From Planctomycetia bacterium (GTDB taxonomy: Bacteria > Planctomycetota > Planctomycetia > Pirellulales > UBA1268), in contig JAPLNR010000063.1 of assembly GCA_026401035.1 (NCBI GenBank), positions 62,001 through 126,000 of the forward strand: a stretch of 64,000 nucleotides of DNA, written 5' to 3'. The notes under the pieces were generated by a model. That model had not been told where the DNA came from, ran no database searches, and worked only from the letters and a program-made list of their open reading frames with translations. The first letter of the stretch is position 1; every line of letters begins with the position of its first letter. This document shows, piece after piece, positions 45,662 to 54,126 of the stretch. The position numbers were made by a program, and so were the translations under genes.

Positions 45662-47155
45662 ATGAACCACAACGCCTTCGCTGCGTTCACGGCCGTCGGC
45701 GCCCTGCTCTTTGCCTCGGTGCTTTGTGCCGCCCCGCCGCCCGCCCGGCCGAACGTCCTCTTCATCCTTTGTGACGACCTGCGGCCCGATGCGGTTGGCT
45801 GCTACGGCTCCAAGCACGTGAACACGCCGCACATCGACCGCCTCGCCGCCGGCGGCGTGCGGTTCGCCAACGGCTTCTGTACCACCTCGCTCTGCTCACC
45901 GAGCCGCGCGAGCATCCTCACCGGCCTCTACGCCCACGCCCATGGCGTCCGCAACAACTTCACTGAATTGCCCGCCGCCCTGCCTCATTGGCCCGCCAGA
46001 CTCCGCGAGCAGGGCTACTCGACCGGCTCTATCGGCAAGTGGCACATGGGCGAAAACAACGACGCCCCACGGCCAGGCTTCGACTGGTTCGTCAGCCACA
46101 AGGGTCAGGGGAAATATTTCGACAACGAGTGGAACATCAACGGCGAGCGACGCGAGACGACGCCGGGGTATTACACCACCGTCGTCACCGACTTCGCTGC
46201 CGACTGGCTGGCGAAACAGCCGGCTGGCAAGCCCTGGGCCCTGTGCCTGGGCCACAAGGCGCCGCACTCCTTCTACTTTCCGGAGGAGAAATACGCGCAT
46301 GCATTCGACGCCGTTCGCGTGCCCTATCCGAAGAGCGCTTTCCATCTCGACGGCCAGCCCGACTGGATTCGGCAGCGGCTGACGACCTGGCACGGGATCT
46401 ATGGCCCGCTCTTCGACTGGCGGAAACAGTTTCCCGACACGCGGCCCGAGGCGGTCAAGGATTTCGAGAACATGGTGCATGCCTACTGGGGCACCGTGCT
46501 GAGCGTCGACGACAGCGTGGGCCGGCTCGTTGCCCTGCTCGAAGAGCGAGGCGAACTCGCCAACACGCTCGTCATCTTCATGGGCGATAACGGACTGCTC
46601 GAGGGTGAGCATGGCATGATCGACAAGCGGACGATGCACGAGCCGAGCATCCGCATCCCGATCATCGTCCGCGGGCCGGGGCTGCCTGCCGGAAAGGTCG
46701 TCGCTCAGCAGGTACTCACGGAGGACATCGCCCCGAGCGTGCTGGATATCTGCGGGGCGCCGGCAATCGAGAAGACTCACGGCCGCTCGTGGAAGCCGCT
46801 GTGCAACGCCGGCGATCCAGGCTGGCGCACTGCCTGGCTCTATGAATACGACTACGAGAAGCAGTTTCCCTACACCCCCAACATCCGCGGCATCCGCACC
46901 GACCGCTTCAAGTTCATGCACTATCCGCATGGCGACGGGTCGGCCGACCGTCATCTACCGGAGATGTACGACCTGCAGGCCGATCCGGATGAACTGAAAA
47001 ACCTCGCCACCGATCCGGCCCACGCTGCGACGCGTGTGGATCTCGAACGCCGGCTCGCCGACCTGCTGGCGTCGTACGGCCTCACCCCCGACAAAGACAC
47101 GATGCCGCTCGACGAGGGCATCAAGTCGGAACTGCCCGACCAGAAGATTCGCTGA
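45662..47155 (+). CDS. Secreted sulfatase
   Basis: The 497-residue protein has a signal peptide (about 1-23, FTAVGALLFASVLCAA) and sulfatase motifs. These are NVLFILCDDLRPDAVGCYG with the metal-binding Asp pair, C78-S-P-S-R82 with the Cys that becomes formylglycine, GKWHMGE, and the late FMGDNGLLEGEHGMIDKRTM (in segments). It is a type I sulfatase of the choline/iduronate-2-sulfatase-like group and probably desulfates polysaccharides. Planctomycetes encode many of these. The start at 45662 avoids the GTG at 45623, which adds nothing family-like. Confidence 0.92.
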   Translation: MNHNAFAAFTAVGALLFASVLCAAPPPARPNVLFILCDDLRPDAVGCYGSKHVNTPHIDRLAAGGVRFANGFCTTSLCSPSRASILTGLYAHAHGVRNNFTELPAALPHWPARLREQGYSTGSIGKWHMGENNDAPRPGFDWFVSHKGQGKYFDNEWNINGERRETTPGYYTTVVTDFAADWLAKQPAGKPWALCLGHKAPHSFYFPEEKYAHAFDAVRVPYPKSAFHLDGQPDWIRQRLTTWHGIYGPLFDWRKQFPDTRPEAVKDFENMVHAYWGTVLSVDDSVGRLVALLEERGELANTLVIFMGDNGLLEGEHGMIDKRTMHEPSIRIPIIVRGPGLPAGKVVAQQVLTEDIAPSVLDICGAPAIEKTHGRSWKPLCNAGDPGWRTAWLYEYDYEKQFPYTPNIRGIRTDRFKFMHYPHGDGSADRHLPEMYDLQADPDELKNLATDPAHAATRVDLERRLADLLASYGLTPDKDTMPLDEGIKSELPDQKIR

Positions 47156-47268
47156 CAAATCGCGTCGAGCATCCTGAACACCAGCATGCCGTTGCAGCGT
47201 TGTCGTCAGCAGTCGTCGTGATGGCGTGAGCCGCGAGCAGCGCGGGCGGGTCGGTCGCCCCGGCAGCC

Positions 47269-48078
47269 TTACCGCGCACCGGGCTTCGGTCGCATCGTGA
47301 CCTCGATGACGATATCCGGCTGCTTTTCATCGCGCGAGGCGGCGGCGGCTGGAAGCGTGAACGAGAGGAGCTGGAAGCCCTCGTTCTTTCGCTCCTCTAA
47401 AGTCGGTGGAGCGGCTGGTTCCACCTGCCAGACGGATTCCTGGGGGCTGATCTCGATTTCGAGGGAACGGCCGTTGCTCGTCAGCACCGCGGGTTTTGGT
47501 CGGCGACGAGTGCCGCATCACCGGAGCGTGTGATCAGCCAGCCGCGGCCGGCCATGAAGGCGGCGCCGTCGAGGAGGCACTTGGGCACGGCACTCTTTCG
47601 GCCCAATCCCTCGGCGACAGCAAGGCCGAGCCCGTGGTATTCCGTGCCGTAGTCCCAGTAGCTCGGCCCCTCGGGATAGCCGCCGTCGGGTTCGTAAAAC
47701 CGTGCCGAGACCTCGACGATCCGCAGGCAGTCGGCGAACGGACTGGCAGCGAGCGCAGCCTCATCGGTCGCCGCGGCCGCGCAGGCAATGGCAATGCCGG
47801 CGCCGCACACCTGCGACCAATTATTATGGACCGTCGTCCAATGGTTTTTTTTCGCGAGCTGTGCACGCATCGGCCGAGACGAGCGTCGCATCCCGGATCA
47901 TGGCAGAAAGTGGGTCGGCCTCGATCCGCTCCCGGATCCGGGCCTCGACGGCGGGCGTGAGGAGGAGCCGCGGATGCGGGGGAAGGTCACCGGCACGAGC
48001 GGTAGACGCGCAGGCCAGCAGGGCCAGTGCCGTGAAGACACCGCCGAATGAGATCGCGGGACAAAAGCAGTTCGCCAT
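47269..48078 (-). pseudogene. Decayed heparinase II/III-like polysaccharide lyase
   Basis: Three collinear pieces on the minus strand remain. The first is an N-terminus with signal peptide (MANCFCPAISFGG, then PPHPRLLLTPAVEARIRERIE). Then comes the centre of the alpha/alpha domain, NHWTTVHNNWSQVCGAGIA and GGYPEGPSYWDYGTEYHGL, the most recognisable part. Last is a C-terminal beta segment with ISPQESVWQVEPAAPP ending at TAA 47269. Frame shifts at about 47850 and 47485 and missing blocks leave about 270 codons of a gene that is usually over 600. It is non-functional. It follows a sulfatase, as expected for glycan-degrading clusters. Confidence 0.7.
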
Positions 48079-48340
48079 GATGAATCCGACCCACACTCGC
48101 GTTTGTTCAGTCCACCGGCTCACAAACCAGCCTTCTGAAGCGGCGACATCCCCAGTTGCATATTGTAGATGCCCACGTTTGCCGCCGTCGGCTGCGGATC
48201 GGTCGAAGTCGATCGAGTAAGACTTCGAGCCCTCGCATGGTCGTCTCCGCAAGCGAGCAGCTTCACGTGGGTTTGTATGCCGGAACCCCGGCCACGGTTG
48301 CAGCCATAACCGGATTCTCGCTCCGAATGTGGCCTCGTTT
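48079..48340 (-). other. Non-coding remnant sequence upstream of the heparinase pseudogene
   Basis: No intact gene is seen. On the minus strand a short frame reading TAANVGIYNMQLGM-SPLQKAGL (split here) and ending in TGA near 48120 looks protein-like and may be the tail of a lost gene. Confidence 0.35.
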
Positions 48341-48469
48341 AAGGGGGGCAGGTCACCCGCTCGTGGCCCGCCCACCGACTGGGGCGAACTCATCCAGGCG
48401 CATGACGACCGCGAAGCGGTTCAGGTGTCGCCCGACGAGCTGCCCGTGATCGATATCCACAGCCTCTGA
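48341..48469 (+). pseudogene. IS91-type transposase, C-terminal remnant
   Basis: About 40 codons read SPARGPPTDWGELIQAHDD and end in DELPVIDIHSL, the same C-terminus as the remnant at 31627-31719 (which has DELPVTDIHSL). Similarity also continues for about 20 bp past the stop codon. Nothing of the catalytic part remains. Confidence 0.65.
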
Positions 48470-48853
48470 CCGGTGCCGGACACGAGGCATCAACGCAGCC
48501 GCCACGCGGCCCGACTCGGAGAGACTCCGCGCACAAACCAGAAAACCGCCGCTTCGGAGGGGGAGGGCAGGCGGATCGGGAAGAACCTGGTGCGGGCCGG
48601 GACACAGGAGCACCCGACTCACGAGCCGCTCATCAGTTGGACGACGCTTGCGGAAGTGCCATTGGCCGGGCTATCCTTTTCGGCGGGGCGCATGGGCCGG
48701 TCTGTCGCCACGTGCACGGGGGATGGACGGCGCAAGTGATCTCCTGTACACTCACAAGACAATGGTGTCGTTGCCTGAGCCACTCCCGACCGTCGGTCCG
48801 GGGGGCGATGGCCGCGACGGCCTGTCGCGCCGACTGTATCCCGGAGTCACTGT
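48470..48853 (+). other. 384-bp spacer before the MazF-type operon
   Basis: No gene is seen. The first 20-30 bp still resemble the sequence after the other IS91 remnant. The last 120 bp before the antitoxin include CCTGTACACTCACAAGACAA, where a promoter could lie. Confidence 0.4.
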
Positions 48854-49087
48854 ATGGCCACAGCCGACCAGCACCCACGCACTGCGCTCACATACGAAGT
48901 CCACGCCCGCGCTGACGGGAAGGTTGAGTTCGTCGGACCATTTCAGCCAGGAGAGCGGCTCACCGTGATCGTGATCCCAGAAGCAGGTCGTGAGTTTGAC
49001 GATCTCGTGGCCGCCGCTGGCAGCACGCTCGACTTCTGGGACAACCCGCTCGATGACGAGGACTGGAATGCGGCCCCGGCAGCGTGA
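48854..49087 (+). CDS. Probable antitoxin partner of the MazF-like toxin
   Basis: A 77-residue protein that starts MATADQHPRTALTYEVHARA and has an acidic C-terminus (STLDFWDNPLDDEDWNAA), suited to binding a basic toxin. The DFWDNPLDDEDW end is common in antitoxins next to PemK-like toxins. The N-terminal part is not a clear MazE fold. It overlaps the toxin gene by 20 bp. Confidence 0.72.
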   Translation: MATADQHPRTALTYEVHARADGKVEFVGPFQPGERLTVIVIPEAGREFDDLVAAAGSTLDFWDNPLDDEDWNAAPAA

Positions 49088-49406
49088 CATCGTTCTGATC
49101 CCCGTGCCATTCACCGACCTCTCGAGCCGTAAGCGGCGTCCGGTGATTGTCGTCTCATCCGACGCCTACAACGCTGCCGGCGCCGACATGATCGTCGTGG
49201 CAATGACGTCGAACCCGGCCGAGGCTCGCTGGTCATTTCGCATCGACTCGGCGGATCTGGACGATGGTCGGCTTAACCACCCGGGCACGGTTCGTGTCGA
49301 CCGCATCTACACGGTCGCCCAGAGACTGGCGGTGGTGCGGTTCGGCGCCGTGTCCCGCGGCGTTCTCGACCGTATCCGCGGCATAATCGGCGATGTCATC
49401 GCGTGA
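49068..49406 (+). CDS. MazF/PemK-family toxin (endoribonuclease)
   Basis: The 112-residue protein starts MRPRQRDIVLIPVPFTDLSS, followed by KRRPVIVVSSDAYN and GTVRVDRIYTV, the usual order of the MazF/PemK beta-barrel (first strand with basic R-x-D, then the KxRPV strand). These toxins cut mRNA at specific triplets and are held inactive by the antitoxin. The start at 49068 overlaps the antitoxin gene. It lies in a decayed region with an IS91 remnant nearby. Confidence 0.85.
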   Translation: MRPRQRDIVLIPVPFTDLSSRKRRPVIVVSSDAYNAAGADMIVVAMTSNPAEARWSFRIDSADLDDGRLNHPGTVRVDRIYTVAQRLAVVRFGAVSRGVLDRIRGIIGDVIA

Positions 49407-49486
49407 GCCGACGCCGTCAATCCTGATGGCTTCCGCCGACCTGGGGTGTTTCGCTCGGCCGTGGTGCGTGCTAAGTGGCGGCCCGG

Positions 49487-49732
49487 TCAGCGGGTCAGGT
49501 GCAGTTCGACCGGCAGACGCATACCCGGCTGGACGTCGATCACGAGCCCGCTGGTTTCGTACGACGTGTATCGCTCGGGGATCAGCGACGCCCCCAGGTG
49601 CAGCTCGCCCCCGCTCGGGGCTGCCGGCCGGCGTTGCCCCTCGTAGCAGGCGACGATCACCCGATTGCGGCCCTCGACGGCCCCCGGCCCCTCGCCGATC
49701 ACCGCCAGCACAAACGTCTCGTCGACGACCAT
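49487..49732 (-). pseudogene. Lipoprotein or carboxypeptidase-regulatory-like C-terminal fragment
   Basis: About 80 codons on the minus strand end in a TGA at 49487. LHLGASLIPERYTSYETSG and LVIDVQPGMRLPVELHL resemble the C-terminal strands of small planctomycete carboxypeptidase-regulatory-like lipoproteins. The N-terminal part is missing and abuts the response-regulator fragment near 49722. It is probably a remnant. Confidence 0.4.
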
Positions 49733-50083
49733 CCGGTGATGCGGGCGGGCTTGGCAAACCTACTCTCGCTCGAAAAAGACTTCGCGGTCGTGGCTCAGGC
49801 CGACGACGGCGAGTCGGCGATCGTCCTCTGGCAGAAACATACGCCCGATGTCTGCCTCCTCGACGTGACGATGCATGGCATCGACGGCATCGAGACGCTC
49901 AAGCGATTGAAGGCGATCGCTGCCGACGCCCGCGTGCTCATGCTCACATCCTCGGAAGCCCCCGAAGACATGGCTCATGCCATGAAGGCCGGTGCCTGCG
50001 GCTACATCACGAAAAACGTGCAGCATGACGATCTCGTGGAGGCGATCCGCAGCGTGTATGCCGGCGGCAAAGCGATCGACCCA
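49722..50083 (+). pseudogene. Response-regulator receiver domain, truncated at both ends
   Basis: The frame reads DDHPVMRAGLANLLSLEKDF, then CLLDVTMHGIDGIETLKRL with the phospho-acceptor Asp, MLTSSEAP with the conserved Thr/Ser, and ACGYITKNV with the conserved Lys, then AGGKAIDP. This is a NarL-type receiver domain. The first strand with its start codon and the whole C-terminal helix-turn-helix are missing. Frame continuity ends near 50083, where the sequence switches to the opposite-strand histidine kinase. It is not likely to be expressed as a functional regulator. Confidence 0.75.
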
Positions 50084-51724
50084 TGCATGGTCGACTCCCA
50101 GCCCGCACCCGGCGGCGGTAGCCTGCTGATGCCACGCGAGCTGGAAGCGGATGCCCGCGAGCGTCTGCAGGAGCGTGTCGTGGAGGTTGGCGGCGAGCCG
50201 GTTGCGCTCCCGCAGCGTCGCCTGAAACTCGACCGCCGCCTCGCGGCGTGTGCGCACTTCCTGTGCCACGCGGGCCGCCTGGGCCGCCAGCTCGCGCCGA
50301 AGCGACCAGATCCAGGCGAGCGAGCCGGCCAGGATCGCAACCACCGCCGACAGCGCGATTGCGAGCCGCTGCGGCGTCCACCACGACGGTTTTTTTAGTA
50401 CGACCACGTCGGCCGCCGACCGCAGGAACAAGCCGAGCCGGTCGATATCAGGATTTTTCCAGCGGGACGGTTCCGACGCACTGTCGGCCAGTTCCACCTG
50501 CATGATGCCCGTCACCTCGAGATCGCTGCCGGGCTCTACCTTCTGGAGTTCCCTGAATTGATTGCCGAAGATTGCGGCCGTGAGATTCGCCTGCCCGGCC
50601 GATGAAAGCGTGAGCATGCCGCCGTTACGGGTGTGCTCGATGTCAACGAGCCGCGCCGGAAACCGGATCAGGCAGCCGTCATAGTTACCCGGCTTGGCCA
50701 GCAGTCCGGACCGCTGCGCTTGCTGGACGATCTCGATGATGCGATCCGGGCTGATATTCACCGGCTTGGATGGTGGGCCGGTTTCAATTCGCTGAACCAC
50801 AGCCTCGATGATGCCAGCCATGTTGCGGCCGCGTTCCAGAAAGCCCGCCACTTCGACGCGATCTCCGGGCACCAGCGGCTCCCGCGACTGCGTCTGCACA
50901 CGCACCCCAACCGCACCTTCTTGGAGGTAAAAGTATTCGCCGGGGAGGGAGAAGGTCACGGTGCCTTCGGCGCGGATCCGATGGCCGCCGAGCGGCTCCG
51001 GATGAAACTGGGCGATCGAATCAAGAGACACCTTCGGCGCGGCAAACGGCTCGGACGGGGGCGCCCTGGTGATCAGCAGGTCTTCGCTTGCATGGAGGGA
51101 AATGCGGGGCGAGAGAAACTCCCCCCGCGTATTGAACCGCGACGTCGTCACACCCGTCACCCGCACGGTGGCGTCGACCAACTCCGCCGGAGAATGCTCG
51201 ATCATTTTCTGTGGAATGGTCGCAATGAATCGCCGTCCGGCACGTTCGATGATCAACCGCTTGTAGCCCTCCTCGTCTCGGAAACCCTGGACGATGCCCG
51301 TGGCCTCGACGCGACGGCAGGTGTCGCTCCCGGTGAAAAACCGCTCGTCATCGACAGGCTGGGCTGTCGGCAGGGGCTTGGTGCCGATCCGCCGGATGTC
51401 GCTTGCAAGAACCGTGGGCGCGAAACCGCCCCGGTCGGTCACCCCATCGATTTCAAGGTGATCGCCCAGCGACAGATCACCCGCATCGAAGGGCGGCTTG
51501 ATGGTGACCCAAATGCCCGCGGTTTCATCCTGAACCACCATCGAATTCTTTGGCATCTGGTCGCCACCGACGAGCGTGACTACGCCACGCACGCGCACGG
51601 GCTTCGCCTCCGCGGCCTCGACCATCGGCAGCGCCCGGATGTCGGCGATCCGCGAGAAGATTGCCTCTGGCTCGTCTGCCACGGCAGCCGCAAGCAGCAT
51701 CAAGAGCCCAAACCAGATTTCCAT
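50084..51724 (-). pseudogene. Histidine kinase truncated after the HisKA_3 helix
   Basis: About 545 residues remain. They comprise a short hydrophobic signal (about 2-17), an extracytoplasmic part with repeated OB-fold-like modules (VRVRGVVTLVGGD, VVQDETAGIWV; then IRAEGTVTFSLPGEYFYLQE), one membrane helix (about 455-475, LAIALSAVVAILAGSLAWIW) and the start of a HisKA_3 domain with the phospho-acceptor His in RNRLAANLHDTLLQTLAG. After this the sequence becomes the antisense of the response-regulator fragment, so the ATPase domain is lost. Start at 51724. The sensory domain may still be made, but without kinase activity. Confidence 0.7.
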
Positions 51725-51858
51725 TTTTCGCCTGCTCCAGCAAAACAGGGCTCTCTGCCCCCTCCCGGCAGGCTACCACCGCGGGGTCGGGTGGACCGTT
51801 GGCCCCCGGCACAGCGGTCGGGTAGATTCTGCCTCCACATCACCCACGGATAGCGATC

Positions 51859-52905
51859 ATGCCCACCAAGGTCACGGATGACCGCCCCGCAGCGAAGCGA
51901 CTCGTAACTGGCAATACGGTTCGAAAGCGCTCGAAGCGAAAGGCGATCCGGTCGGTGAACACCGCAGCCAACCTTTTTGACGCCGACCACACCGACGATG
52001 TTCCGGGTGTGCGGCGGCTCTACACGGTGCCGATGATGACCGCTGTGCTCGGCGCGCCCCCCGCAGCCGTGCGGCACTGGGTTCGCGGCGGCCTCTTCGA
52101 GCCCACCCGCCGCGCGGGTTCGCTCGAGTGGTTTGATTTTCAGCAGCTCGTGGTGGGCCGGCAGCTCATGCGGCTGCTCTCGACAGGACTCTCTCTGCGG
52201 GAGATCGACGACAAGCTGGCGGGACTCGCAGCGGGCGGTGCTGCCGCAGCCGCACGGGTGAGCGAACGGATCGTCACGGACGGCCGGCGGCTGAGCATCC
52301 GGCGCGGCAGCCGACTTGTTGGCGCAGGCGGCCAGCTGCAACTCGGCTTCTATACAGATGGCCTGCACACGGGCGACGCCGGGGCCGCAGCGACCCTGTT
52401 GCCGCGGCTCGACGCCGGCCCGGAGATCGCCATCGAGATGGATGACGACGAGCCCACCTGCGCAGCCGAACTCCTCGACCTCGCCGCCGATCTCGAGGCG
52501 GCCGGCGAATTCACCGAGGCGGCCGAGGCGCTCCGCGCCGTGCTGCAGGCGGAGGGGCCGACGGCGCAGGTTGTGTTCATGCTCGCCGAACTCCTCTATC
52601 GCTCTGGCGACCTGACGGCGGCGCGGGAACGCTACTACGCCGCGGTCGAACTGGACGACGACCACCTCGAGGCTCGCTCGAGCCTCGGCTGCGTGCTCGC
52701 GGAACTCGGCGACCACGAACTGTCGCTCGCGGCGCTCGAAGGCGTGCTCCGGCAGCAGCCCGACTATGCCGACGCCCACTGGCACATGGCCGGCGTGCTC
52801 GAAGAAGTCGGCCGGGCGGCCGATAGCCAGCGGCATCTTCGGGCGTTTCTCGCGCTCGCCCCGGAAAGCCCCTGGGCCGCACTCGCGCGGGAAAGGCTCG
52901 AGTAG
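51859..52905 (+). CDS. MerR-type helix-turn-helix protein with TPR repeats
   Basis: The 348-residue protein has a basic N-terminus, then a MerR-like helix-turn-helix (about 50-125; AVRHWVRGGLFEPTRRAG, LRLLSTGLSLREI-like spacing), a linker with RRLSIRRGSRL, and TPR repeats in the C-terminal half (about 195-345; EFTEAAEALRAVLQAEG, GDLTAARERYYAAVELD, GDHELSLAALEGVLRQQP). This combination of DNA-binding domain and TPR is unusual and suggests a regulator controlled by protein contact. The TAG stop is part of a palindromic repeat. Confidence 0.75.
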   Translation: MPTKVTDDRPAAKRLVTGNTVRKRSKRKAIRSVNTAANLFDADHTDDVPGVRRLYTVPMMTAVLGAPPAAVRHWVRGGLFEPTRRAGSLEWFDFQQLVVGRQLMRLLSTGLSLREIDDKLAGLAAGGAAAAARVSERIVTDGRRLSIRRGSRLVGAGGQLQLGFYTDGLHTGDAGAAATLLPRLDAGPEIAIEMDDDEPTCAAELLDLAADLEAAGEFTEAAEALRAVLQAEGPTAQVVFMLAELLYRSGDLTAARERYYAAVELDDDHLEARSSLGCVLAELGDHELSLAALEGVLRQQPDYADAHWHMAGVLEEVGRAADSQRHLRAFLALAPESPWAALARERLE

Positions 52906-52954
52906 GACAGGCTTCAGCCTGTCAATCGCTCCGACAGGCTGAAGCCTGTCCTAC
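52902..52954 (+). repeat. Palindromic repeat element, copies 3a and 3b as one long hairpin
   Basis: A 22-bp copy at 52902-52923, identical to that at 2915, is followed after 9 bp by its exact inverted copy at 52933-52954. The pair forms a perfect 22-bp stem. The TAG of the first copy is the stop codon of the MerR-TPR gene. It lies between convergent genes and is likely a bidirectional terminator or REP-type element. Confidence 0.8.
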
Positions 52955-52987
52955 TTTCGACACCAGGGCGTCTCGCTTTGCGTGAAA

Positions 52988-53524
52988 CTAGTAAGCGCCC
53001 CACGGCCCGCGGACGGGATGCACGCCAAACTGCACCGTGTCGCTCGGCTGGTTTGGCGTCGGATACATCGCACCACCGGCGCCTCCCACCGCACCCGGCC
53101 CGGGATAGGGCCGACGATACTGGTGGTAGATCGGTATCACGCGCGAGCTCGGCACGCCCCAGCTGTATTCGCTCGTAAACTCCGCGGTGGGCGGCACGAC
53201 GAGGGCCATCGGCCTGCCGATCGACGGGTCATACCAGCTGCTGTGCCAGCTCTTGCCCTGGCTCCGCAGGAAATAACGCTTCTCGATCACGTCGTGGTTG
53301 AGAAAGTGGTGGCTGCCATCGCAGTGCTTGTGACCGCAATGCCCTGTTCTGCAGCCATGGTGACCGCAGGCGGCGCCGCAGCCGCCGGGGCCGCAGGCCT
53401 CACAAGCGCAGCCGGCACGTCCATGCCCGCCGGCAATACAGACCGCCCCGCCCAGACAGCCGACCGCGATGACGATTGCCGCCACGCCGCTCCATGCCGA
53501 CTGCCCACGTTTCGATCGCTGCAT
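52988..53524 (-). CDS. Small exported Cys/His-rich protein
   Basis: The protein (178 residues from ATG 53524; 53542 is an alternative) has a hydrophobic N-terminal helix (AAIVIAVGCLGGAVCIAG). It is followed by a dense Cys/His segment: CACEACGPGGCGAACGHHGC, then GHCGHKHCDGSHH. The remainder is rich in Pro, Tyr and Gly (PIYHQYRRPYPGPG). The Cys/His region likely binds metal. GGGGAG lies before 53524. It is in tandem with the next small exported protein; no family recognised. Confidence 0.65.
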   Translation of the reverse strand: MQRSKRGQSAWSGVAAIVIAVGCLGGAVCIAGGHGRAGCACEACGPGGCGAACGHHGCRTGHCGHKHCDGSHHFLNHDVIEKRYFLRSQGKSWHSSWYDPSIGRPMALVVPPTAEFTSEYSWGVPSSRVIPIYHQYRRPYPGPGAVGGAGGAMYPTPNQPSDTVQFGVHPVRGPWGAY

Positions 53525-53556
53525 GATGTCGCCGCTCCCCATGTTCAGAAATTGCC

Positions 53557-53892
53557 TCACCACCAATAGCCGCGCACGTCGGTCCGCATGCCCATCGCTC
53601 CAGCCGGCCGCACGTAATGGCGGCGATGCTTGTAGAGAAATTCGTGGGGCATGAACGGCGGATACGTGTTCCAGGTATGGCCCACGCGCGGCGGCACCGG
53701 CCGCGGCGACACGTAGAGCTGCGAGCCAAATCCGGGAGCGGAGCCTGCCGGCACGGGAGGCGTGTAGAAGTTGTAGAAAACGTCGGGCGTGGGAGCCTCC
53801 ACGCCGCCGTTGATCGGGGCGGCGACACCGGTGGTCGCCAGCATCCCGACCGCCGCGAGGGCTCCCAGCAAAATCCTGCGTGTCTGCACCAT
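53557..53892 (-). CDS. Small exported protein, Tyr/Pro-rich
   Basis: The 111-residue protein has a signal peptide (about 1-24, RILLGALAAVGMLATTGVAA) and a short mature part rich in Pro, Tyr and aromatic residues (FYNFYTPPVPAGSAPGF, HTWNTYPPFMPHEFLYKHRR). GGAGGAG precedes the ATG at ideal spacing. It precedes the Cys/His-rich gene by 32 bp. Both could be envelope components; no family is recognised. Confidence 0.7.
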   Translation of the reverse strand: MVQTRRILLGALAAVGMLATTGVAAPINGGVEAPTPDVFYNFYTPPVPAGSAPGFGSQLYVSPRPVPPRVGHTWNTYPPFMPHEFLYKHRRHYVRPAGAMGMRTDVRGYWW

Positions 53893-54126
53893 TGCGTCTC
53901 CTCCTCCGCCCAGCGGCCAACAGCCTTCCCCGTGCGAAAGTTCTTCGGCAGCCGCCGATTCACCGGATGACTCGCGGTGTACGGCCTCTGACGGCCCTGC
54001 CCAGCAGGCAAGGTCTGCCGCCGGCCGCGGACGATGACCGCCCCCACGGAACGGCCCTACAACCGCTATACTTTGCCCCTCTTGCCAAGGAATCGGCCCC
54101 CAATCACAGTCTCCTTCACTCAACGC

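Noticed and set aside
49760-50083. Extension of the histidine kinase frame to 49760 as a real C-terminus
   Set aside because: The codons there are the exact antisense of a receiver domain with all conserved residues, so the plus-strand reading is the meaningful one.
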